A model generated the notes under the pieces. It was given only the letters and a program-made list of their open reading frames with translations. It was not told where the DNA came from and did no database searches. Positions 56,876-64,000 of a stretch of 64,000 nt of DNA are shown in pieces. The translations under genes and the position numbers were made by a program. The DNA lies in the NCBI GenBank assembly GCA_025765595.1, contig JAIVFH010000103.1:1-64000 (forward strand), given 5' to 3'. The DNA comes from Obelidium mucronatum (Eukaryota > Chytridiomycota > Chytridiomycetes > Chytridiales > Chytriomycetaceae). Numbering within the stretch: position 1 is the first letter of the stretch; each line of letters opens with the position of its first letter.

Positions 56876-57067
56876 CTAATTACAACTGCATTTTGACAGC
56901 GTATTCCGCGCCGGACTTGCGGCCGCCGCGGCGATGGCCGCCCCCAGGTCGTCGACGTTTGCGCCAATCTGCGCCAGGAGCTCCGCCAGCCGCGCCGCCG
57001 TCCACTGTCTAAATAACTCGAAGCCTGTTTCAACCGCAACTTTAAGAGGCAACAATTGATGACACAT
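56876..57067 (-). CDS. Short GC-rich helical reading frame
   Basis: Reads MCHQLLPLKVAVETGFELF, RQWTAARLAELLAQIGANVD and DLGAAIAAAAASPARN, an amphipathic Ala-rich pattern. The block 56925-57000 is far richer in GC than its surroundings. No family; may be part of a spliced gene or a chance frame. Confidence 0.25.
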   Translation of the reverse strand: MCHQLLPLKVAVETGFELFRQWTAARLAELLAQIGANVDDLGAAIAAAAASPARNTLSKCSCN

Positions 57068-57443
57068 GGTTTGACTGCTTCTTTTAATTTTTTTTGTTTG
57101 TTTTAGGACGCGATTGCATGTAGTTTTCGCGACACGATTCACATGTTTGCGATTTACAATTTCTCTGACACTAAACGTCTGCAATGTCTAAACGTATCCG
57201 CTCAATCACAACTTTTCTTTCATTTGCTGCTATAAATTTGATTTGATTATTTTTTTTGTGTTTCATTTATTTAAAAAGTGCAAAGCAGTGTCAATTGAAG
57301 AACGCGATGGCCGATATCCCACTCTGTGAGCAGCGCCGATGCGCCCGAATCGCGCGTGTCCGACCCCTAAACAGAGTGAGCCAGAGGCTTCAAGTTCAGA
57401 ACGCAATCGTTAATTATGCTGCTGAACTCAAGCTGGGTCAAAC

Positions 57444-58000
57444 ATGGCATCCGAATTCTACAGACAGGCAGAGAATATGCCAACCAACACAATGTATTCC
57501 GAAATTGAATCAAGAGAGCTAGCAGATGAGGCGAATAGTGCAGGAAACATGACCTCTGCCAATGACGACTCTTATTCTTGCATTGACGCAAGAATTGAAT
57601 CCAGGCGCTCTCCACGACGCGGTTTACTGGAACAAAAAGAACGCGTGGCAAAGGCATTTAGTGTGGTCGAGCGCTACATTGAAGAAAGAAAGTGGGCTAA
57701 AACTGTTCGATCGGACCGCGGAAGTGGCAAGAGCAAATCCAAAAAGCATGTATGTATTTTGTTTCTACATCTTGACTACTAAAACTCAATCCAAACTCTT
57801 TTAAGCACCGAATTATTGATCAGTATATGGAATCTCTTGTGTATGACCTGCAAAATGAAAAGTACACTGTCGTTGACATTGGGGAATCAGCAATCAATTT
57901 AAAAGATGTCAAAAGTCCCAACGACTCTATCATTCTGATGTATTTGAATGAGGAATTGACGGCAGTTGTTCTCCAGAACAACCCTGCAGTGGAAGAATAA
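57444..58000 (+). CDS. Hypothetical two-exon protein inside the TIR segment
   Basis: Exons 57444-57749 and 57806-58000 join in phase 0 (donor gtatgt, acceptor ttttaag) to encode 166 aa. The first exon is polar with a basic end (RSPRRGLLEQKERVAKAF, RGSGKSKSKKH); the second has a compact alternating pattern (HRIIDQYMESLVYDLQNEKY, TVVDIGESAINLKD, LMYLNEELTAVVLQN) suggesting a small folded domain. No family is recognised. It could be cargo of the element or a captured host gene. Confidence 0.5.
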
Positions 58001-58160
58001 TGGAATGGTTTCTTATGGGGATGATTGGGGGGATTCAATGAAGGTTTTGTTTTGAGCAGGTTTTTAGTTTAAAATAAATGAATAGAAATAAAAAACTATC
58101 ACCGCATTAGCATTTTAATTTTTTCAAGATGTTAGTCGATTCGAATTTGTACTGAGAAAT

Positions 58161-58415
58161 TCATTTGTTTTGAGATTCCCTTTCTTTAAAATAATTGACT
58201 TCAATTTCAAGAATCAAAAAGAGATCAAATTTGGGTGCCAAATGGATGTCCGGCCGTTCCGTTGTTGGTTTTGGAAATAAACAGAACACCATTTCTTCTA
58301 AACCTTCGGGTACCCGTTGATAGTGCCCAATTTGCATCATAAAAGGGCGCCCTACTGACATGACCTCCGAAGGACGTCCTTTTTTGCCACCGGATGTATA
58401 TCCGACAGCGGGCAT
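58161..58415 (-). CDS. Short hypothetical reading frame
   Basis: 84 codons, MPAVGYTSGGKKGRPSEVMS then VFCLFPKPTTERPDIHLAPK. A similar short stretch (ASNLAPKQGILLIPFF) occurs on the same strand at 55571-55765, near the other end of the segment, so the two may be diverged copies. Function unknown. Confidence 0.3.
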   Translation of the reverse strand: MPAVGYTSGGKKGRPSEVMSVGRPFMMQIGHYQRVPEGLEEMVFCLFPKPTTERPDIHLAPKFDLFLILEIEVNYFKERESQNK

Positions 58416-58546
58416 CCGTCGCGTTTCAGGTTCGGCGATCGATTCCGCACCCCTTCCCCATACTTGACTTGTACCAAAAATAGGATATCATAAATACATC
58501 CTTTATTTGTACCATTCTTCTTTCACCGCACAGGGTGTTGATTTTA

Positions 58547-58577
58547 GGTCCTATTTCCGGGGCAAATTTTTGCGATG
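58547..58577 (-). repeat. Right terminal inverted repeat of the 3.2-kb segment
   Basis: Reverse complement partner of 55356-55386. Confidence 0.75.
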
Positions 58578-59167
58578 AAGTCCAGACGAACCAAATTCTT
58601 TAATCCGCGAATAACTGAAGGTATACAGCACCTTGCCAGATTATTAAAAGAAAGATCCAGAGTTTCTAGACTTGCCACGGTCCAGAGTTCACGAGGGAGT
58701 GGGCCTTGGATCATTCCTTTTGTCAAACAGAGGCTCGTCAAGAGGTGCAGCATCTGGATCGACCGAGGGATAGTAGGCAATTCAGATAGACTTGAATCCA
58801 CGCCATTTACTGCGGCGGCCGTCCATCGAATCTCATCGACAGTAACCAAAAACAGTTTGGTATACAGGTATTGACATTCTTGAGGCCACAGGAACCACAG
58901 CTTATCCCAGTGAGTCAGTTTAACGCTTTTTATCCTTGAGTTCACAGTGTTTAAGGGAAGAACTTGGCGAACCAGACTCAGTCGAGCAAAGTCACTTTGA
59001 CGTATGCATTTGTAAGCAACCTTGCAGAGGCGGGTGAACTTGAAGACCTCGGCCAGTGGAATGCGGCTAAAGATTTCTTGAATGATTTCGATTGGGATTT
59101 GGCCATTGAGGAGTTGTGGTTGTAGCATAGTGGGTGGCTGGTTGGAACTGAATTTTCGGACCTTCAC
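58578..59167 (-). pseudogene. Detached N-terminal half of an F-box/LRR gene
   Basis: Contains an F-box (LNGQIPIEIIQEIFSRIPLAEVF), the helical linker found in the intact relative at 52506-53579, and two LRRs ending GLKNLVRLDF exactly at the inverted repeat, after which the frame closes within 11 codons. The remaining LRRs lie at 54722-55355. A likely start is MLQPQLLNG; the longer one (MKVRKFSSNQPPT) abuts a 32-nt T run. Probably inactive as an adaptor because most LRRs are missing. Confidence 0.65.
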
Positions 59168-59168
59168 G

Positions 59169-59169
<1 letters not shown>

Positions 59170-59201
<32 letters not shown>
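59170..59201. repeat. Poly-T homopolymer, 32 nt (A on minus)
   Basis: Uninterrupted T run on plus between the acyltransferase stop and the F-box start. On the sense strand of both genes it is an A run, which may be a fossil poly(A) tail or slippage product. Confidence 0.9.
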
Positions 59202-59202
<1 letters not shown>

Positions 59203-59230
59203 AAAACGATCGCTTTTATTTTGACAGAAA

Positions 59231-60646
59231 TCAAGCAGACCCAATAAACCTAAACCCAGACTTATTTGTTCCACTGCTACCATAAGTTGCATTCAAGTCA
59301 ACTTCAACCATCCCAGGCTCCGCTTCAACAACCGCTCCTTGCGGCTCCACAGCAGCAGCAACAGGCTGACGCGCTGCCACCTTCCTCAAGAACCGCTTGA
59401 TAATCCACTTCCTCATTGGAGTCTCCACAAAATAAAAACTAAACCCCGAAACCACCAAAATAACCAGAAACGCAGGCCCAAAATCCCAAAACTCAAGCAC
59501 AAACAGCCCCTTCACGGTTGTCCCCCCACCTCCCATCGAAACTCCACGGTCTCTCGCAACCATTTCAGACACTTTCGAATCCCGCACCCAAGAGTACAAG
59601 TAAAGTAACGGGTAATGGAGACAATAGACTGCGTAACTAACATCTCCTAATCGTTGGAGAAGCCATGTCGAAAGGAACCAGCGCGTCGGTCCATCAACTG
59701 CCAGCACCGCCCCGGACTTACTAGATGCGGAATCAGCAGCTTGCACGAGGTGGTATATCCAAACGGCCTGAATCGGTGCAATCAAGAACTCTGACCACAA
59801 CATGAAGGAGAACCAGAACTTGATTCCCACAACTTTGGTTACGACGGGGCATAGGATGGATAAAGCGAGGAGAACGAAGCTACAGGCTTCTGTAATGAAA
59901 ACGGCACGGTAGTATTTCGGCATGGTTGTTTGTGAACTTGCTGCAGTCGTCGTGTCGTTGTTGTCAAAACAGAGTCCAAGTAAAACTCCCAAAAAAAAGT
60001 GAGGCGCTCTTGCAAGCACGGATGCGTGAACAACGCCAACCGGTAGAGATTTGAACCAAAACAATGAAAACGCCGCCAGTGGGTAGAGATACAGAGCCAG
60101 GGCAACCAGGAGAAACTTTCTCGAGACTTTTACACCACCGCCGCCACCACCGTCTCCACTCTCAGTCATTCGCGCGAACCGCTCGATAAAAAATGGGTAA
60201 ATGAGGTAACAAAGAGCAAAGGCCGAAACCTGCCAAAGCGGCCCAGAAAAGTCATTCCCAATCATTGTCAGCGACTGGATAAACAGCGGTGTAAACACTG
60301 CAGACATGTAGAAGGAAGACATCTTCTCCTGGCCATACGCGATAAAACTTGGGATGCAAAACAGGAGCGAGAGCCAATACATTGGCGCGAGTCGAGCCAT
60401 TCGTTTGATCCAGAATTCAACGCGTTGATGCGCAGTGCGGTAAAAGATGCTGAGAGTGAATCCACTAATGAGGAAAAATAGAGTCACTGCTGAAAAGTAT
60501 TCCACGGCAAAGAGGCCGTAGTCGGTTTCGTTTCGGGGTGCAAAGTTGGTTGTGAAGTGGCCCATGACAATGATGAAGGCGCTTAGACCCTTGACACCGC
60601 CTAGAGGCGTTAGATTGACTCTTTTGATGCTTGATTGGAATTCCAT
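59231..60646 (-). CDS. Acyltransferase-3 family membrane protein (OafA/NolL-type)
   Basis: Intact single exon, 471 aa, predicted to move acyl groups onto sugars or lipids at a membrane. The family start is clear: TPLGGVKGLSAFIIVMGHFT with the conserved His in MGHF, then SAVTLFFLISGFTLSIFY and FWIKRMARLAPMYWLSLL (Arg and Pro of the R..RI.P pattern). About ten membrane helices follow, with GDVSYAVYCLHYPLLYLYS and a last helix leading to VSGFSFYFVETPMRKWI. A Gly-rich loop (GDGGGGGG) and an acidic tail are extra. Single-exon form contrasts with the intron-rich neighbours. Substrate unknown. Confidence 0.9.
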   Translation of the reverse strand: MEFQSSIKRVNLTPLGGVKGLSAFIIVMGHFTTNFAPRNETDYGLFAVEYFSAVTLFFLISGFTLSIFYRTAHQRVEFWIKRMARLAPMYWLSLLFCIPSFIAYGQEKMSSFYMSAVFTPLFIQSLTMIGNDFSGPLWQVSAFALCYLIYPFFIERFARMTESGDGGGGGGVKVSRKFLLVALALYLYPLAAFSLFWFKSLPVGVVHASVLARAPHFFLGVLLGLCFDNNDTTTAASSQTTMPKYYRAVFITEACSFVLLALSILCPVVTKVVGIKFWFSFMLWSEFLIAPIQAVWIYHLVQAADSASSKSGAVLAVDGPTRWFLSTWLLQRLGDVSYAVYCLHYPLLYLYSWVRDSKVSEMVARDRGVSMGGGGTTVKGLFVLEFWDFGPAFLVILVVSGFSFYFVETPMRKWIIKRFLRKVAARQPVAAAVEPQGAVVEAEPGMVEVDLNATYGSSGTNKSGFRFIGSA

Positions 60647-60890
60647 GGGTTTGAGGAGTAGAAGGGCATTGTTTCGTTTTGACAGGTTTTATAGGCCTAT
60701 TGTTTGGGTATTGGATCCCAATAAATCTCAAATTTATTGGTGTTAAGTAGAAAAAAAAAAGATCTGTGTGCGAGATTGCAAATGTGAATTTCAAATAGGT
60801 TTCTCCCTGGGACTGGCAACCAACATTTTTGGCCTCTGTCATTCAAAAACAGGTTCAACTTGAAAAGGTTCAAAACCAAAACTTGAAAAG

Positions 60891-61278
60891 GTTCAACACC
60901 TCAAAAACAAAAAACTTTATTGAAGAAAATCAAAACAAAAACCAAAGAAAAAAGGGATCAAGCTGAGGGAGGGTTCCAAGTACACTTTGAGCAGGAGCTG
61001 AAAAAAAATTTTGGACAAAAATGTATTTTCGACGAAAGGGGCTCGGGCTATCGACAGCAGATGTTTGAAGGACTCAAGACATTGGTTCAACACCTCAAAA
61101 ACAAAAAACTTTATTGAAGAAAATCAAAACAAAAACCAAAGAAAAAAGGGATCAAGCTGAGGGAGGGTTCCAAGTACACTTTGAGCAGGAGCTGAAAAAA
61201 AATTTTGGACAAAAATGTATTTTCGACGAAAGGGGCTCGGGCTATCGACAGCAGATGTTTGAAGGACTCAAGACATTG
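60891..61278. repeat. Perfect 194-bp tandem duplication
   Basis: 60891-61084 and 61085-61278 are identical. Each copy contains the same open stretch (MKKIKTKTKEKRDQAEGGFQ); in the second it runs on to EEAAAGSAPVSGYVDEFWD before closing. No family recognised. A weaker match (gggagggtttcaagtac) recurs at 62290-62306. Confidence 0.92.
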
Positions 61279-61500
61279 TACGATATTGAAGAAGCCGCCG
61301 CTGGATCTGCCCCCGTCTCCGGATATGTCGACGAATTCTGGGACCAGCAGCGGCAGCAGCGGCGGCAGTGGCAGTAGTGGCGGCAGTGGCAGTTGTGGCG
61401 GCAGTGTCTTGCTTTACAAATCTTAAGTTTGCAAGTCTTTTTGAAGATTATTCAACAACTTCTAGTGGTAGATATCCACTTCCTTTGTTCTTCCGCGATA

Positions 61501-61690
61501 ATTCTCTAGAATTATTCTGGAATATCTTTCATTAATATTGCTGGACCATTTTTTAATTCTTTCCAGAGAATTCTTGGGAATATTCTCGAATATCTTTCAT
61601 TAATATTGCTGGACCATTTTTTAATTCTTTCCAGAGAATTCTTGGGATATTCTCGAATATTCCCAAAAAATCTTTGGGGATTCAGTCAGC
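61501..61690. repeat. AT-rich palindromic direct repeats, 68-bp period
   Basis: A block starting aatatctttcattaatattg occurs at 61521 and 61589. Between and after them gagaattcttggga and tattctcgaatattccc form imperfect palindromes. Confidence 0.8.
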
Positions 61691-61699
61691 AAACAACAT

Positions 61700-62397
61700 T
61701 CGCCAATATTAAATAAAAAATATTCATAAATATTTTGGAAGCTTTTATTTACCCAGGAGGGTAGTTGTGTTTCCACCAACAGTGCCTCTGCAGCCCCAAG
61801 GCTTCAAAAATACGCACTTTTTAAGCATCCAACCATTATTATACATATCAATGTGCGTTTGGTTTAAGTTTGGATACGATTGCATCACTGCATTTTTATC
61901 AACAAGAGTGTTTCCCACTTATATCTTGTTATCTGCAATCCTTCTACCTCTTCTTTCTTACTGTTTAACCCATCCCATTTATCCCTTCTTGTCTATAACC
62001 ACCGTTCTTGAGGATCCCCTGTTTATTCTTGGCCTGCTGTTGTGAAAAATTTAATCAGCTATAAACACACGTATAAGGTGTTTATCAAACACAATTCTGG
62101 CAAAACAGCCTTCTTTGACTGTGCTAAACAGTGTTATGATTTGGCGTATGCTGTGTGCACTTCTCCCTCTGCAGCCATTGAAGCATGTTTCCAACTCCCC
62201 TCAAGGACCTGGATGAAATAATTTTCTTTTCTTCTTTTATTTTTGAATTTCAAGGGTTTTTTTTTTTGGTTCTTTTTGGCAGTCTTTTAGGGAGGGTTTC
62301 AAGTACGATTTCAAAAAAATTTCAAAAATGTCTTTTTTTTTTGGGCAGGATCAAAAAACACACTGTGTCGGAGTTGAAAATAAAAACAAAAACAACC
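61700..62397. other. No firm gene; probable transposon-derived DNA
   Basis: Only unsupported short frames, including a hydrophobic one at 61767-62045. T runs at 62258-62268 and 62332-62342 and the motif shared with the 194-bp repeat suggest mobile-element debris. Confidence 0.35.
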
Positions 62398-62658
62398 ATG
62401 GATGACAAAGAGATAGTCTGTATAATAGCAGCAGCAGCAGCAGCGGCAACTGCTATATTCTCTGTGGTCATTGCTGTGGCTACTGAAGAATACAACTGGA
62501 GGTCAGAGCGTGGACCAATCGAACAATTGTTTTCTATGGCTGTCTCTCAATGGAAACATGCTCAACAGAATACCCTCTACAATACTGGATGGTATCACCG
62601 CAATTTAAGATGTAATCGAGACTCCTTTGAGTTTATTGCCAAGAAAGTTGAAGTGCTG
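62398..62658 (+). pseudogene. Truncated Harbinger-like transposase start
   Basis: An open frame from MDDKEIVCIIAAAAAAATAI to AVSQWKHAQQNTLYNTGWYH, then RNLRCNRDSFEFIAKKVEV, breaks off at an 11-nt T run where the next element begins. The segment 'W....LRC.+.SFE.I...V' resembles the helix-turn-helix start of Harbinger-type transposases (compare LTRDQFHHLHGLI in the intact copy). The catalytic part is missing. The Ala run is coded by a GCA/GCG repeat. Confidence 0.4.
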
Positions 62659-64000
62659 TTTTTTTTTTTGTTTGATGCGAATGTATTTTGTAATAAACAC
62701 CTTGCCGAACTACCATTCCTCCCCCATTCCTGAAGCAGTATGATAAGACCCGACTCCACATTCTGGCTTGTGGGCACAGCTAGCGCCCCAACCCCTTTGT
62801 AGACCTCCCGTCTACTACCACCCATAACGTCTCCCCCCTCCCATCCCCCAGCTCACCAGGAGCTTCCACATTTAGAGACCTTCCGGGGGCCTCATTAAAA
62901 AACCCCTGTGGGGAAAAAGAGAGCCCCCATCCCGCCTCCCCTCCTCCCCGTTTCCTCCCCCGTTCCCTCTCCTCCTTGGCAGTTGGTTGTTCCTTGGGGT
63001 TCCCCTCGCGTTGGGCTTGGGCTTGTTCCTGTGGTTGGTTTCCTTGGGCGTGACGGTTCCTCTTCCTCTAGCTCGTCAGGTATTCCCAGTCTTTGCCTCT
63101 CTTCCGCTATCTCTTGGCTTATTTGGTCCAGTGTCATTTTGCCTTTTCTTAGTTCCTTGAACGCTCTGTCCTCAAAGTCTTGCAGTTCTTCTAGTTTTCT
63201 CTTTTCCTTCCTTTTTCCTTCTTGTGCTCTTTGGGTTTCTGTTGTACTCTGTTTTCTGGCCTTGTTTTCTGGTTTCTGGTCCATTTTGGGTTTGTATTCG
63301 AACTCTTCGTTTTTTGTGTATGCATTCATGTATCTACTCGATGTTGAGGTCCAGCCGGGTTGTATTTTCCTAATTCCTTTTCGGTCTTCAATTAGAGTTT
63401 TGATTGCCTTTTTGATTCTCCCCATTCTTCCTGAGCATTCGTGTTTCCCGGTTGGGTTTATTTCTCCTTCACATAGTTGGCATATTGTTCCATTTTTGAT
63501 TTTTGTGTTTTTGGTTGTCCTTGTTCCATTGTTTTCTGAAGTTTTGTTCCTAGGCCCCTCTTTAGTGGGGCCTTTCTCCTTCCTCCTTGCCTTGGCTTTT
63601 TCGGTGATTCCACATGTAAGTTCAAATTCAATTGTCCTTTCATTGCGGTACTTCCATATTTTTTCTTTTACGTTGTATCTTAGGTCCTTCCAGGTTTGTA
63701 TTATAATTCTCCTTATACTTTCAGCTTTCTGGACTCCACATCTTTTGATGCATTCATGTGTTACTTCCGGTATTAGGCCATACCCTGCAACCTGTTCAAA
63801 TGTGAATTTATCTGTCTTCATGTTCATTGTATCTTCCTCTTCCTCTATTTGCTGTGTTAGTGGTCGTCCCATCCAGTTTCTGAACCATTTTCCTAGTTTT
63901 TGTCTGATTTCTTCCTGGGTAAGATTATCCTCTTTTTCCAATTTCCCTTCCAGGTTGTTCTTGGTTGGCAACCTTGACCCTACTTCCTCAGGGCGGTTAG
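62659..64000 (-). mobile_element. LINE-like retrotransposon, 3' portion (extends past right edge)
   Basis: Minus-oriented element with its 3' end at left: an A11 run on the sense strand (62659-62669), a C/T-rich 3' untranslated stretch on plus (62720-62890), then a reading frame open to the window edge. Confidence 0.55.
62895..64000 (-). CDS. LINE-type reverse transcriptase ORF, C-terminal part
   Basis: The frame is open from the right edge (NRPEEVGSRLPTKNN) for 368 codons. It contains a helical block IRRIIIQTWKDLRYNVKEKI then WKYRNERTIEFE, and a zinc-knuckle-like CQLCEGEINPTGKHEC, the layout found after the RT domain in non-LTR retrotransposon ORF2 proteins. A very basic and acidic low-complexity end follows (KRKEKRKLEELQDFEDRA). 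The RT core itself lies outside, so the class is inferred. Confidence 0.5.
   Translation of the reverse strand, partial: NRPEEVGSRLPTKNNLEGKLEKEDNLTQEEIRQKLGKWFRNWMGRPLTQQIEEEEDTMNMKTDKFTFEQVAGYGLIPEVTHECIKRCGVQKAESIRRIIIQTWKDLRYNVKEKIWKYRNERTIEFELTCGITEKAKARRKEKGPTKEGPRNKTSENNGTRTTKNTKIKNGTICQLCEGEINPTGKHECSGRMGRIKKAIKTLIEDRKGIRKIQPGWTSTSSRYMNAYTKNEEFEYKPKMDQKPENKARKQSTTETQRAQEGKRKEKRKLEELQDFEDRAFKELRKGKMTLDQISQEIAEERQRLGIPDELEEEEPSRPRKPTTGTSPSPTRGEPQGTTNCQGGEGTGEETGRRGGGMGALFFPTGVF

Larger units (their letters stand above)
55356..58577. mobile_element. Candidate TIR element splitting an F-box/LRR gene
   Basis: A 3222-bp segment bounded by 31-bp inverted repeats that match at 27 positions (left begins CATCGCAAAAAATTGCCC, right, reversed, CATCGCAAAAATTTGCCC). 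The flanking DNA on both sides belongs to one LRR gene in the same orientation. A 2-bp AA repeat flanks it, which could be chance. No transposase was recognised inside; it holds several small spliced reading frames and duplicated exon-intron units, so it may be a non-autonomous or novel element. Confidence 0.6.

Overview
The window reads as nuclear DNA of an early-diverging, probably zoosporic (chytrid-like) fungus. Genes are dense, lie on both strands, and are cut by many short introns (about 40-110 nt) with GT-AG and occasional GC-AG borders. Fungal or general eukaryotic housekeeping genes dominate: kynurenine 3-monooxygenase, riboflavin synthase, fused uridine kinase/UPRT, PBN1/PIG-X, ribosomal protein uL23, beta-carbonic anhydrase, HTD2, ATP synthase epsilon, AK6, PABPN1, RAD17 and ERI1. 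A very large gene whose N-terminus resembles the cilium-associated ERICH3 family, together with F-box/LRR genes with plant-type LRRs, points to a flagellated lineage. Lineage assignment is inference.

Layout. 1-5.4 kb: a SAC-domain phosphoinositide phosphatase (3' part outside the window), a small complex-I-like subunit, and kynurenine monooxygenase, all on minus. 5.7-9.2 kb: a complete two-gene PIF/Harbinger transposon (5762-8414) sits inside intron 1 of a plus-strand host gene (5739-9225), followed by a decayed related copy. 10.5-16.4 kb: riboflavin synthase, an F-box/LRR gene and RAD17, all plus. 16.4-17.1 kb: a small secreted-peptide gene and its broken tandem copy. 17.2-21.7 kb: minus-strand hypothetical, two-TM protein and uridine kinase. 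21.9-24.4 kb: PBN1 and uL23 on plus. 24.7-44.3 kb: a long minus-strand block of carbonic anhydrase, a disordered repeat protein, a CHY/RING ubiquitin ligase, PABPN1, AK6, ATP synthase epsilon and the roughly 10-kb ERICH3-like gene. 44.5-51.0 kb: ERI1 exonuclease and a HERC-type RCC1/HECT ligase on plus. 51.0-54.7 kb: a DUF2011-like protein, an intact F-box/LRR gene and HTD2.

54.7-64.0 kb is accessory DNA. An F-box/LRR gene appears split into two halves by a 3.2-kb segment with 31-bp terminal inverted repeats. Beyond it come an intact acyltransferase-3 gene, a perfect 194-bp tandem duplication, AT-rich palindromic repeats, a truncated transposase-like reading frame, and the 3' end of a LINE-like element running off the right edge.

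The most unusual protein-level signal is an insertion of about 345 acidic and low-complexity residues in the C-lobe of the HECT domain, just before the catalytic cysteine. Several conserved genes (KMO, CHY/RING ligase, PABPN1, HECT ligase) carry single-base frameshifts; in KMO, PABPN1 and most of the HECT sites these lie in short base runs, which suggests consensus errors more than decay. No tRNA, rRNA or CRISPR array was found. Intron borders were placed by hand from reading-frame and family continuity, so exon edges not listed explicitly are approximate.
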